Assembly: GCF_021556435.1 (NCBI RefSeq)
Contig: NZ_JAKGCU010000021.1
Location: forward strand, 1 to 64,000
Reading direction: 5' to 3'
Origin: Gordonia tangerina
Lineage (GTDB): Bacteria > Actinomycetota > Actinomycetes > Mycobacteriales > Mycobacteriaceae
DNA: 64,000 bases
This document shows positions 27,205 through 36,756 of this stretch, piece by piece; positions within the stretch are counted from its first letter, which is position 1, and each line of letters starts with the position of its first letter. The notes under the pieces were generated by a model, which was given only the letters and a program-made list of their open reading frames with translations, ran no database searches and was not told the origin of the DNA. The position numbers and the translations under genes were made by a program.

Positions 27205-27995
27205 CCGACGACCGCGGGGCATCTGCGCCGCGCACCGTACTGCCCGCGGAGGTGATCGACGTGGTGCGGCGCGCCGAGGTTATCACCGTGTTCACCGGTG
27301 CCGGAATGTCTGCCGAGAGCGGAGTCGCCACCTTTCGAGACGTCGAGACCGGGCTCTGGGAACGGTTCGACCCGACGCAGATCGCCACACCGCAGGCGTG
27401 GGCGTCCGACCCCGGGCTGGTGTGGGCCTGGTATCAATGGCGCGCGCGGGTGGTCCATGCGGCGGCCCCCAACCCCGGGCACAACGCACTGGCTCACCTC
27501 GAGCGCACCCACTCCGTCCTCATCGCGACACAGAACGTGGATGACCTGCACGAACGAGCCGGCAGCAGCACCGTCAGCCACCTCCACGGCAGTCTGTTCG
27601 CCCCGCGTTGCAGCAACTGCGGCCGCCCGTATCACGGGGTCGACGCGCAACCCGAGCACGCCGTGCACGAACTCCGGGTCGAGCCGCCGGCCTGTCCGAC
27701 GTGTCTGTCCCCTATCCGGCCCGGTGTCGTGTGGTTCGGCGAGGGACTGCCCGACGACGCCTGGCGCTCGGCAGAAAGCGCCTTCACCTTCGCCGACGTC
27801 GTTCTCGTCGTGGGCACCAGCGGAGGGGTCTACCCTGCAGCCGCGTTGCCCGAACGGGCGGCCGCACGCGGCATCCCGGTGATCGAGTTCAATCCGGAGC
27901 CCTCGGCTTTGAGCGCCATGGCCACCCACAGCATCCGTACGCCGGCCGGGATCGGCTTATCGGCGTTGGTGGATGCCCTCGACTCCGCGGCCTGA
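27201..27995 (+). CDS. Sirtuin NAD-dependent protein deacylase (class III type)
   Basis: This enzyme removes acyl groups from protein lysines, consuming NAD and yielding nicotinamide and O-acyl-ADP-ribose. The 264-residue protein has GAGMSAESGVATFRD, TQNVDDLHERAG, the catalytic HG in HLHGSLF, and two Zn cysteine pairs (CSNC, CPTC). The segment WYQWRARV supplies the Tyr-x-x-Arg pair that in SIRT5/CobB-type enzymes binds succinyl or malonyl lysine, so desuccinylase activity is predicted alongside deacetylation. It is coupled to the HIT gene upstream by a 4-nt overlap and ends 33 bp from the convergent helicase-nuclease gene. Confidence 0.93.
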   Translation: MTDDRGASAPRTVLPAEVIDVVRRAEVITVFTGAGMSAESGVATFRDVETGLWERFDPTQIATPQAWASDPGLVWAWYQWRARVVHAAAPNPGHNALAHLERTHSVLIATQNVDDLHERAGSSTVSHLHGSLFAPRCSNCGRPYHGVDAQPEHAVHELRVEPPACPTCLSPIRPGVVWFGEGLPDDAWRSAESAFTFADVVLVVGTSGGVYPAAALPERAAARGIPVIEFNPEPSALSAMATHSIRTPAGIGLSALVDALDSAA

Positions 27996-28028
27996 GCCGT
28001 GCGATATCGGACGGCGTAGCGCACCACC

Positions 28029-31000
28029 TCAGTCGCCGGCGCTGAGGTCGATCGGAGACCACGCCGACGTCGGCGTGGGCGCGCCGTCATCACGTGCAGC
28101 CACCGATCCTGGCTTGACGCCGCGACGGTCGAGAGCATGCCACAGTCCGGCGAGCGCAACGTCCGGGTCGAGTTCGAACTCCGACTCCCGGACCCGCCAG
28201 AACTCCCAGCCGCAACGGCGCAGTTCGCGTTCGCGCTCCATATCCGAACGGGCCTGCTCTCCGGTGGTCCGGAACGAATCCCCGTCGCATTCCACGGCCA
28301 TCCGCGCATCGGCCCCGGTGACGACCAGGTCGATGAGCCGGTTGTTGACGGTCACCCCGGGCATCACGTGATAGCCGCGCTCGGCAAGCCGATTGAACAC
28401 CCGTTGTTCGAACAAACTCGAGAACGGTTGTCTGCGTTCGGTATCGGACACATCGACCGGCATCGGCAACAGCGCCGGCCCCTGCGTCGACTCCACGTAT
28501 CCGGCCAGCGAGCGGCGCAGGTCGTTGGCTTTGAGTTCATCGACACCGATGGACCGGAACAACCACATCTGGTCCATCGCCCGCGAAGCCGCCACATTGA
28601 TCCGCCGCTGCGACTCGGCCCGGGTCAGCGGCGCGATCGCCGCCGCATCCGATACCACCATCGACAAGAGGATCACGCGTCGTTCGTCGCCCTGGAAGTC
28701 CGGTGGGGTTCCCACCCGGATCCGGCGGGAGTTCCATTGCTCGTCGGTCACCACCGCGCGCAGACGTCGGGTGATCTCGTCGACCTGTTTGCTGCCCTGA
28801 AGCACAATGACACCGAAATCGGCTGTGTCGTAGGCGGGATCGCCCAGACATCGCGCGAGAGTCTCGGCGATCGCCTCCGCTTCACGCTCATTCACCAGCG
28901 CTGCGCCCTGTCCGGTCGCCACCCCGTCGTCGACATGGACCGACCGCAATGGCGGCAACCGGTCGGCACCGAACTGGCGGACCGGTATCAGCGGCGCCCC
29001 AGCGTAGAACTGACGCGAGGAGAACTCGATGATCTCGGGCATCGACCGGAAGTGTTCCCGCAGCCGGATCAGGTGTCCGAACCGACTGCGCAGCAACGCG
29101 AACAGACTGGACCGAGGTGTCAAACCGTCGCGCAGATAGTGCGGGAGGTCGGGCAGCTGGGCGTCGAGCTTGGCAAATGCGTCGTCGAGTGTCGTTCCGA
29201 TCAGGCCGGTCGGCGCGCATTGCCGGTCGTCGCCGACCACGATCACCCGCGGCGCCAACCAGAGCAGGAACGAGCTGGTGATGTCTGCCTGGCTGGCCTC
29301 GTCGACGATCACCACGTCGAATGCGTCGCGCCGCGGCTCCACCGTCTCCGCGACTTGCGAGATGGACATGATCCACGCCGGCACCGCGCCCTGCGCCTGC
29401 TCCATCGCGGCCCGGGCGGCAGCGCGAAACCTGTTGGCGTGCTTACCCGATCCCTTGCCCAGGTTGATCATGTGATCGCGGTAGGACTGCAACGCCTGGA
29501 CCTCGGCCACCGTCATCCGTTCCAGACACGCCTGCCAAGCCCGGGCCGCGGTGACCCGCACGGTCAGCGCGGCGATGTCCGCCTCGATCTCATCGAGTTC
29601 TGCCTGCAGCCGGGTCTCGAGCGTGGGGTCGCTTCGTTCCTGCACCCAACTCTGCGCCCGCCGCCACGACCAGGCGCCGCCGATCTCGCGTAGCCGTGTG
29701 TGCCACACCGGATCCGCGGCGGTCTCGGCAAAGGTGGCGAAGAACTCCGGCGCTTTGCTGCGCAGGCGGAGCGTCAGCAGGTCGAGGGTGGTCTGTGCGT
29801 CGAGTTCGTCACGGGCGATATTCCATGCGCGCCGGGCGGCCCGGACCTTGTCGGCATCGGCAGTGGCCAATGCCGACAGCAATGCATCGCCTTCGGGCGA
29901 TGGTCCCTGTTCGACCTCGGCGGACAGACGATAGGCACAGTCGGCGAGTTCGTGTTCGGCGAGCACCGCATCGTTCGTCGCGGCGATCGCCCCGGCCTGC
30001 AGCGCGACCTCGGTGACGTCGGCGACGCTGCGTGGCCGCGGCCCACCGGGACTGATCGCCTCGAGCTCGCGGATGAGCTGGTCACGTCCGGCCATCAGTT
30101 CCGAGATCCACGCCAACTGACTGTCGAGTCGCACCAGAGTATTGAGCTGCGCCGACCGAGATCCCGAATTGTCGACCGGCACATGCAAATCTGCGAGGAC
30201 CCGCTGCACCTTTCCGACGGCGTCGAGCACCGCGAGATGATCGGCCACCAACTGCATCGCCCGCGCATCGGACGGTTCACGACCGTCGACGGTAGCCCGC
30301 ACACCCGAGTCCTCGACCGCACGCTGCTGAGGCGACCGCAGCAGCCGGCCGCGCCAACGTCCTCCGTTCGCGAGATGTTCGGCGGCCTCGGCGAACACCG
30401 CATCGTCGCCGGGATGCGCCCCGTCGACGACGATGACGTGGCCGCCGATCGCCCGGTCGCGTTCGGCGGCCTCCCCGATGACCGGCGACAGTCCGATGAC
30501 CCGCGACCAGAGATGAGCCGCGTGTCCGGCCAGCAGGCGGTCGGCCATGTCGACCATCGTCGGCGGGAAGGCGGCGACCTCGCCCGCGGCGACGGCGAGT
30601 CGCTCGCACACCTCCTTGATCCGCACCAGCCGAGCACTGTCGACATCGGCCAGGATCGACAGCAACGAGCCGCTGCCGACCATCGGTTCACTCGGGCGTT
30701 GCGCTATCCGCGCACAGATGTCGTCGAGCACCGACGGCTCGGGCAGATGGTCGGACAGATCCGGGAGTCGCTGCCCCAGACGCGACACAGCGCCCACCGC
30801 GGGGTCGACGAGCAACTCGCGAAGTGCCTCGAACTCTTCGGCATCCAGCGGTGGTGTCGCGCCCTCGACCGGCCCCGGCAACCAGTCGTAGCGCGACGCA
30901 TCCGACATGCACTGTCGTACCACTTCGGCGGGGGTGCCCCGATAATCGCCGGCAACCCATTCATGCACCTCGGTCTCGGATTCCCGAGCGACCCAGAGCT

Positions 31001-32240
31001 CGCGGAGCACGCGCTCACGACGGCGGACCGCTTGATCTCGCTTGCCCAGCTGATCGGTGATCTCCGCCGCGACCACCCGGGGCTGGTGTCGTGATTTGCG
31101 GTCGGCGATCGACTCGACGCTGGACGAGGTGGCCTCGAAATCGTCGGCGCCGACGTCGGCGATCGACACGGTGAGATCCCGTAATTCGGCTGGCAGCATG
31201 GCGCGCAGCACATGCAGCGCGTGCGCCTTTTCGCTGGTCACGAGCACACGCTGGCCCTTGGCGAGCAATGCCGCCGTCAGATTGGCGATGGTGTGCGTCT
31301 TGCCGGTGCCGGGCGGCCCCTCCACCACCACTCCACTGTCGAGTCCGAGCTGGGCCAGCACGTCGCGTTGCTCGACGTTGGCGGGCAGCGGATACAGGGC
31401 ATCACGAACCAGGTCCTCGGGCGACAGCGCGCCGGTGGCGTCAAGCGCGGCGACCCGTTCGGGCGCCTCGATGGGCGCGACGAGTTGGGCCAATCCCACC
31501 GGCAGCTCGTCCGGGGAGTTGCGCAGTTCGTCGAGGATGGCGTCATAGAAGTCGAGCACGGCAGCGACACCGCGGTTGCGCAGCACCAACGCCGGACGCA
31601 GGTCGGTACTCAGGGTGAGCGTGTCGCCGTCGACCGCGATCTGGTGTGTCCAGGTGTCAACGGCATCACCGACCCGCGCACCGACCGGGCTGGGAAGTTC
31701 GGTCAGCTTGGCACGCGCCTTCAGCGCACCGGACAGGTCGATACCCTCGACGGTCGCCAGCAGTGCGGCGTCGTGGACGACGGGCGCCGACCCGGTGCCG
31801 AGTGCGACCCGCACAACACCGGTGGCGGCGTCGCGTTCGGCGACGACCTGCTGGGTGAGGAGATGTTCACGCAGTCGCCGAGCACCGACCTCGGTCGGGC
31901 CGTCGGACTCGTGCCGATCGTCGACGTCGGATACCGACACCAGCACGTTGGCCAGCACCAGCTCCAGGTTCTCCGGGTTGTCGCGAAGTGTGGCGAGGAT
32001 GCGCTCGATATCGGCGTGGGCAGGATTGTCCGGCGCGATCTCGCAGACCGTCTGACCGGACACGGCACCCGCGCGCACCGCCACCGGCGTGGATTTTCCG
32101 ACCCACAACACATCCGGATGGTCATCGACATCGGTGACGGCCTCGAATCGGGCCCGGACGAGTTCGCGCAGGTAGCCGAGAAGCCGCCGGACCTGATCGG
32201 TCCGTTTCGCCTCCTGCGTGTCGGTCCCCTCGTCCGCCAT
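28029..32240 (-). CDS. Giant SF1 helicase with C-terminal REase (MTES_1575/Vsr-like) domain
   Basis: The 1,403-residue protein begins at ATG 32240 with GGAGGGA upstream (an open extension to 32294 is less supported). Residues about 1-280 are an unidentified N-terminal domain. Walker A GPPGTGKTHTIANL lies near 308 and the helicase core is split by about 600 residues of coiled-coil-like insertion. Then come DVVIVDEASQADITSSF near 980, VVGDDRQCAPTG, and late motifs LREHFRSMPEIIEF and INVAASRAMDQMWLF. The C-terminus (about 1,270-1,365) looks like an REase_MTES_1575 fold: SLFEQRVF, LIDLVVTG, MAVECDGDSF. This is a helicase-nuclease architecture reminiscent of the Hhe (DUF4011-helicase-Vsr) antiphage protein; DUF4011 itself I cannot confirm. 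A DNA-repair or defence role is inferred. Confidence 0.85.
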   Translation of the reverse strand: MADEGTDTQEAKRTDQVRRLLGYLRELVRARFEAVTDVDDHPDVLWVGKSTPVAVRAGAVSGQTVCEIAPDNPAHADIERILATLRDNPENLELVLANVLVSVSDVDDRHESDGPTEVGARRLREHLLTQQVVAERDAATGVVRVALGTGSAPVVHDAALLATVEGIDLSGALKARAKLTELPSPVGARVGDAVDTWTHQIAVDGDTLTLSTDLRPALVLRNRGVAAVLDFYDAILDELRNSPDELPVGLAQLVAPIEAPERVAALDATGALSPEDLVRDALYPLPANVEQRDVLAQLGLDSGVVVEGPPGTGKTHTIANLTAALLAKGQRVLVTSEKAHALHVLRAMLPAELRDLTVSIADVGADDFEATSSSVESIADRKSRHQPRVVAAEITDQLGKRDQAVRRRERVLRELWVARESETEVHEWVAGDYRGTPAEVVRQCMSDASRYDWLPGPVEGATPPLDAEEFEALRELLVDPAVGAVSRLGQRLPDLSDHLPEPSVLDDICARIAQRPSEPMVGSGSLLSILADVDSARLVRIKEVCERLAVAAGEVAAFPPTMVDMADRLLAGHAAHLWSRVIGLSPVIGEAAERDRAIGGHVIVVDGAHPGDDAVFAEAAEHLANGGRWRGRLLRSPQQRAVEDSGVRATVDGREPSDARAMQLVADHLAVLDAVGKVQRVLADLHVPVDNSGSRSAQLNTLVRLDSQLAWISELMAGRDQLIRELEAISPGGPRPRSVADVTEVALQAGAIAATNDAVLAEHELADCAYRLSAEVEQGPSPEGDALLSALATADADKVRAARRAWNIARDELDAQTTLDLLTLRLRSKAPEFFATFAETAADPVWHTRLREIGGAWSWRRAQSWVQERSDPTLETRLQAELDEIEADIAALTVRVTAARAWQACLERMTVAEVQALQSYRDHMINLGKGSGKHANRFRAAARAAMEQAQGAVPAWIMSISQVAETVEPRRDAFDVVIVDEASQADITSSFLLWLAPRVIVVGDDRQCAPTGLIGTTLDDAFAKLDAQLPDLPHYLRDGLTPRSSLFALLRSRFGHLIRLREHFRSMPEIIEFSSRQFYAGAPLIPVRQFGADRLPPLRSVHVDDGVATGQGAALVNEREAEAIAETLARCLGDPAYDTADFGVIVLQGSKQVDEITRRLRAVVTDEQWNSRRIRVGTPPDFQGDERRVILLSMVVSDAAAIAPLTRAESQRRINVAASRAMDQMWLFRSIGVDELKANDLRRSLAGYVESTQGPALLPMPVDVSDTERRQPFSSLFEQRVFNRLAERGYHVMPGVTVNNRLIDLVVTGADARMAVECDGDSFRTTGEQARSDMERERELRRCGWEFWRVRESEFELDPDVALAGLWHALDRRGVKPGSVAARDDGAPTPTSAWSPIDLSAGD

Positions 32241-32349
32241 GGTTGCTCGATCCCTCCTCGGTGCGCCGGGTCCGGCGTCGTCGGCTGGATTCACGGGCGT
32301 GGATACCTGCAGAACGCTACCAAGTCAGGCCCGTGGAGAGGGATGTCGG

Positions 32350-32682
32350 CTATGTCGGCAGTTCGGACCGCAGAGCGCGGAAACCGCCATCGATGTAGCG
32401 GACATTGGTGTAGCCGAGGCCGGCGATCTCTTCGGCGATCACCGGTGCCTGCGAGCTGACCGAGACCACGGCGATCTCTGTGTCGGGATTGCGTACCACG
32501 GGGAACGTGCCGGAGGGCGTGGGCGTGAACCGCTCGCGGACGTCGGCCGGATCCACCACCACCGCCCCGGGAAGGCTGCCCTGGTGGCGCATGATCTGCG
32601 GTCGGGCATCCACGAGCACCGCGTGCTCGTGCTCGCAGTGTTCGCGCGCGTCGGCTGCTGTAATCGAATTCACCACTGACAC
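32350..32682 (-). CDS. Rhodanese-fold protein lacking the catalytic cysteine
   Basis: A 110-residue single-domain rhodanese homologue: TAADAREH, AVLVDARPQIMRHQGSLPGAVVVDP, then GLGYTNVRYIDGGFRAL. In active rhodaneses the loop after the fourth strand is VYC-x5-R; here the same place reads AVVSVSSQAP, with no Cys in the protein's active loop and no Arg. Sulfurtransferase activity is therefore unlikely, and a binding or regulatory role is inferred. The start is GTG 32682 with GGTGAG six bases upstream; the frame is open to 32757. It lies alone between two minus-strand helicase genes. Confidence 0.8.
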   Translation of the reverse strand: MSVVNSITAADAREHCEHEHAVLVDARPQIMRHQGSLPGAVVVDPADVRERFTPTPSGTFPVVRNPDTEIAVVSVSSQAPVIAEEIAGLGYTNVRYIDGGFRALRSELPT

Positions 32683-32834
32683 TGGTGACTCACCGTTCCT
32701 ATGTGTATCGCGTTGTCGAATAGCGGGACCGTTCAGGAATGAACGAACCCCTCCCAAAAGGTTACGGATTTATCTCGATCCGGCAAGTTCGATACCACGC
32801 GTCACCGAATTCTCAGTGACTCCAAGGCATTCCC

Positions 32835-34619
32835 TCAGTTACGTCCGCGACCTGCGATGTGGCGGGTTCCGCGTTTGCCCCAGCTCTCGTTGCGCTTGGG
32901 GTGGCCGTCACGCCCCTGGCCGCCGCGCTGGCCTCCCTGCGCACGTTTGGCACCGCCCCGCGTGCGAGGTGGCCCGTAGTCACGACGGATGTCGATGGGA
33001 TTCTTGCCGATCTTGGTGTGCCGCAGCGACGCCAACGTCTCGTTGTCGAGATTCTCCGGCAGCTCCACCAACGAGAAGTCGTCGCGGATGCTGATGTTGC
33101 CGAAGTCGCCGCGGGTCAGACCACCTTCGTTGGCGATGGCGCCGACAATCGACCCAGGCGAGACCTTGTGCCTGCGGCCCACCGCGATGCGATAGGTCGC
33201 GAACTGACCACCGGAACCACGCGGTGCACGCTCCCGGCGCTCCGGCCGCTGACCCTCGGGAGGATCCGGGGCCATCAGGAACCCGCCGTCACGCGTCTCC
33301 AGTGCCAATGCGGCTGCCACATCGGCCATCGCGACGTCGTGTTCGCCGGCGTAGTCCTCCACCAACTTGCGGAACAGGTCCAGATGATCTGAAGAGAGGT
33401 TCTCGGTGATCGAGTCGGCAAACTTCGCCACCCGCTGCGCATTGACGTCCTCCACACTCGGCAACCCGATCTCGGTGAGCGTGGAACGCGTGGCCCGCTC
33501 GATGGCACGCAACAGGTGCCTTTCGCGCGGCGAGACGAACAGCAGGGCGTTGCCGGAGCGGCCGGCTCGACCGGTACGGCCGATCCGATGCACGTAGGAC
33601 TCGGTGTCGTGGGGGATGTCGTAGTTCACCACATGCGAGATCCGGTCGACGTCGAGTCCACGCGCGGCCACATCGGTGGCCACCAGGATGTCGATCGTGC
33701 CGCCCTTGAGCTGATTGATGGTGCGCTCGCGTTGTGCCTGCACCATGTCACCGTTGATGGCGACCGCCGAGAATCCGCGCGCACGCAGCTTTTCCGCAAG
33801 CTCTTCGGTGGCCGACTTCGTGCGGACGAACACGATCATCGCGTCGAACGTCTCGACCTCGAGGAATCGCGTCAACGCGTCCAGTTTGCGCTGGTGAGAG
33901 ACCTGCAGATATCGCTGGGTGATGTTCTGGGCCGTCGCAGTCCGCGCCTTGACGGTGATTTCCTGCGGGTCGTTCAGGTAGCGCTGCGCCAGCCGACGGA
34001 TGGCGCTGGGCATGGTGGCCGAGAACAGCGCCACCTGCTTGTCGTCGGGCGTCTCGGCCAGGATGCGCTCCACGTCCTCGGCGAAACCCATGGTCAGCAT
34101 CTCATCGGCCTCGTCGAGAACCAAGAAGTCGAGCTCGGAGATGTCGAGGGTGCCCTTGTCGAGGTGATCGATCACACGACCGGGTGTGCCCACGATGACC
34201 TGTGCCCCCCGCCGTAACCCGGCCAGCTGGACGCCGTAGCTCTGCCCCCCGTAGATCGGCAGTACCCGCACCTCGGGGAGATGCGCGGAATAGCGACCGA
34301 AGGCCTCCGCAACCTGCAACGCGAGCTCACGCGTTGGCGCGAGGACCAAGGCCTGCGGCCGGCGCGCGGATGTATCGAGCCGCGACAGGATCGGGATGGC
34401 GAAGGCCGCGGTCTTGCCGGTGCCCGTCTGCGCCAGGCCCACCACGTCGCGACCGCTCATCAGCGGCGGGATCGTGGCCGCCTGGATCGGCGAGGGAGTT
34501 TCGTAGCCGACGTCGACGATCGCCTGCCGGACCTTCGGCGCGATGTCGAGGTCGTCGAATGAGACGTCGCCGCCCGGTGCGTCGCCGCTCGCCGCGTCCT
34601 CGTTGCCACTCATGCGCAT
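32835..34619 (-). CDS. deaD: DEAD-box ATP-dependent RNA helicase (DeaD/CsdA-like)
   Basis: A 594-residue RNA helicase for ribosome assembly, mRNA decay and cold adaptation. Motifs in order: SPIQAATIPPL (Q), AQTGTGKT (I), PTRELALQ (Ia), TPGRVIDHL, DEADEML (II), FSATMP (III), IVFVRTK, ATDVAARGLD and HRIGRTGRAGR (VI). A C-terminal DbpA-like RNA-binding domain follows (YRIAVGRRHKVSPGSIVGAI), and then an Arg/Gly-rich tail. ATG 34619 has AGGA five bases upstream; ATG 34613 (MSGNED) is also possible. It is divergent from the acyl-CoA ligase gene. Confidence 0.95.
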   Translation of the reverse strand: MRMSGNEDAASGDAPGGDVSFDDLDIAPKVRQAIVDVGYETPSPIQAATIPPLMSGRDVVGLAQTGTGKTAAFAIPILSRLDTSARRPQALVLAPTRELALQVAEAFGRYSAHLPEVRVLPIYGGQSYGVQLAGLRRGAQVIVGTPGRVIDHLDKGTLDISELDFLVLDEADEMLTMGFAEDVERILAETPDDKQVALFSATMPSAIRRLAQRYLNDPQEITVKARTATAQNITQRYLQVSHQRKLDALTRFLEVETFDAMIVFVRTKSATEELAEKLRARGFSAVAINGDMVQAQRERTINQLKGGTIDILVATDVAARGLDVDRISHVVNYDIPHDTESYVHRIGRTGRAGRSGNALLFVSPRERHLLRAIERATRSTLTEIGLPSVEDVNAQRVAKFADSITENLSSDHLDLFRKLVEDYAGEHDVAMADVAAALALETRDGGFLMAPDPPEGQRPERRERAPRGSGGQFATYRIAVGRRHKVSPGSIVGAIANEGGLTRGDFGNISIRDDFSLVELPENLDNETLASLRHTKIGKNPIDIRRDYGPPRTRGGAKRAQGGQRGGQGRDGHPKRNESWGKRGTRHIAGRGRN

Positions 34620-34845
34620 CCAGTCCTGTTCACGCTGACAACTCTAGTGGTCCGAGGCCCCACGAGAGGAATCCTCGGCAACGCGGCCGCCAAGCCTGTG
34701 ATCGGCGATACGCCCTACGGTCACCGTTCTGTGATGGTCGCCACGGATACTGGTACCGTCAGTCCCACTCAACAGAAGTTGACGTGTCGTCGCGGAACTC
34801 ACGGATGTCCGTTATGACCGGTAATGTGCGCGTAGGGGAGCCGCC

Positions 34846-36630
34846 ATGCAGCAGTACACCACTCCGACCGACCTCACCATCGAGGACAAGGCGACCACGA
34901 TCGACAGCATTCTCCGCTATCGGGCGGAGCGGCCGACGATGCCGCTGCTGAAGAGACGGTCGGGAAACCAATGGATCAACGTCACGGCGAAGCAATTCGC
35001 CGACGAGGTCGACGCCGTGGCCAAGGGGCTCATCGCCTCGGGCGTCAAGTCCGGTGACCGCGTGGCGATCCTCTCCTCGACACGGTTCGAGTGGACGGTT
35101 CTCGACTACGCCATCTGGCGGGCCGGTGCCACGACGGTAGCTATCTACGAGACCTCGGCACCCGACCAGGTGAAGTGGATTCTCGAGGATTCCGGTACCT
35201 CACTGCTGTTCGTCGAGGCGCACTCCCATTACACCCGCCACATCCGGGTCATCGAGGAAGCGCCGGAGCTGCGCGAGACGCTCATCATCGACGATCACGC
35301 GTTGGCCACCGTCACAAAGCGCGGGGCCAAGGTCGACACCAGCGAACTCGACACCCGCCACGCCGACGCACTGGCAACCGATGCGGCCACCCTTATCTAC
35401 ACGTCGGGCACCACGGGTAAGCCGAAGGGTGTGGTCCTGACCCACGCCAATTTCCTCGCCGAATGCGCAGCCACCCGCGATGCCGTCGGCGCCGGCATGG
35501 TCGAGGGCAAGTCCACGCTCCTGTTCCTGCCCCTGGCGCACGTATTCGCACGCGTCGTCGCCGTCGGGTGCATCGAGAACGGGGTGATCCTCGGACACAC
35601 CAACGACATCCCGAACCTCATCGAGGATCTGGGCAAGTTCCAACCGAATTACGTGTTGTCGGTGCCCCGAGTCTTCGAGAAGGTCTACAACTCCGCCAAA
35701 CAGAAGGCCTACGACGGCGGAAAGGGCGCGATCTTCGATCGCGCCGCCGACACCGCCATCGAGTACAGCAAGGCCCTGGAGAACGGCGGGCCCGGTCTGG
35801 GCCTGAAACTCAAGCACGCACTGTTCGATCGACTCGTGTACGGAAAGTTGCGCGCCGCGCTCGGCGGCAACTGCGAGGGCGCCATCTCCGGTGGTGCGCC
35901 GCTCGGGGCCCGCCTCGGACACTTCTTCCGCGGTGTCGGAATCCCCGTATACGAGGGCTACGGATTGTCGGAGACGACTGCGGCCGTCACCGCGAACAAT
36001 GAGGAACATCAGCGCGTCGGCTCGGTCGGTCGACCGATCCCGGGCGTCTCGGTGGCCATCGCCGACGATGGCGAGGTGCTGCTGAAGGGCCCGGTCGTGT
36101 TCGGCGGCTACTGGAAGAACGAGAAGGCCAGCACCGAGGCGATCGTCGACGGCTGGTTCCACACCGGCGACATCGGCAAACTCGATGACGGCTATCTCTT
36201 CATCACCGGCCGCAAGAAGGAACTGATCGTCACCGCCGGCGGCAAGAACGTCTCGCCGGCACAACTGGAGGACACCATCCGCGCCCATCCCATGGTCAGT
36301 CAGTGCCTCGTCGTGGGTGACAACAAGCCGTTCATCGCGGCGCTGATCACCATCGACCCGGAGGCGGCACCGGGGTGGCTGGAGCGCCACGACCTGCCTG
36401 CGGACACCTCGATGTCGGATCTCGCGACCAACGAGACGCTGCGGGCCGAAATTGACGAAGCCGTGACGAGTGCCAACACCACGGTGTCCAACGCCGAGGC
36501 AATCAAGAAGTTCGCCATTCTGGAGGGTGACTTCACGATCGAGTCCGGTGAACTGACGCCCACGATGAAGCTCAAGCGCAACGTGATCCACGACGCGCAC
36601 AAGGCGGCCATCGCCGACCTGTACACCTGA
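34846..36630 (+). CDS. fadD15: Long-chain fatty acyl-CoA ligase, FadD15-like
   Basis: This enzyme activates long-chain fatty acids to acyl-CoA via acyl-adenylate. The 594-residue protein carries the AMP-binding motif LIYTSGTTGKPKG, the acyl-pocket/A4 region YEGYGLSETTAAV, WFHTGDIGKLDDGY, and ITGRKKELIVTAGGKNVSP with the C-terminal catalytic Lys in GELTPTMKLKR. It aligns along its length with my memory of M. tuberculosis FadD15. AGGGGA precedes ATG 34846. It is monocistronic, followed by a strong hairpin at 36,647-36,690. Function is well supported; chain-length preference is not readable. Confidence 0.92.
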   Translation: MQQYTTPTDLTIEDKATTIDSILRYRAERPTMPLLKRRSGNQWINVTAKQFADEVDAVAKGLIASGVKSGDRVAILSSTRFEWTVLDYAIWRAGATTVAIYETSAPDQVKWILEDSGTSLLFVEAHSHYTRHIRVIEEAPELRETLIIDDHALATVTKRGAKVDTSELDTRHADALATDAATLIYTSGTTGKPKGVVLTHANFLAECAATRDAVGAGMVEGKSTLLFLPLAHVFARVVAVGCIENGVILGHTNDIPNLIEDLGKFQPNYVLSVPRVFEKVYNSAKQKAYDGGKGAIFDRAADTAIEYSKALENGGPGLGLKLKHALFDRLVYGKLRAALGGNCEGAISGGAPLGARLGHFFRGVGIPVYEGYGLSETTAAVTANNEEHQRVGSVGRPIPGVSVAIADDGEVLLKGPVVFGGYWKNEKASTEAIVDGWFHTGDIGKLDDGYLFITGRKKELIVTAGGKNVSPAQLEDTIRAHPMVSQCLVVGDNKPFIAALITIDPEAAPGWLERHDLPADTSMSDLATNETLRAEIDEAVTSANTTVSNAEAIKKFAILEGDFTIESGELTPTMKLKRNVIHDAHKAAIADLYT

Positions 36631-36646
36631 TCGGATAGCCGACGCG

Positions 36647-36690
36647 ACGCCCGGCTTCCCGCCACTGACACAAGGCGGGAGCCGGGCGTT
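36647..36690 (+). terminator. Hairpin terminator after the acyl-CoA ligase
   Basis: ACGCCCGGCTTCCCGCC and GGCGGGAGCCGGGCGT form a stem of about 16 bp with one bulge around a 10-base loop, starting 17 bp after the fadD15-like stop codon. There is only a short T-containing tail (TTGTCGTC). Confidence 0.75.
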
Positions 36691-36756
36691 GTCGTCGCCG
36701 ACATCACTGTCGCGCGATGACGAGTTCCGACGTGAGCGGCGGTATTCTCACTCGCG

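Noticed and set aside
28137..29693. 518-codon plus-strand frame opposite the helicase
   Set aside because: Antisense shadow of conserved helicase motifs; no family features.
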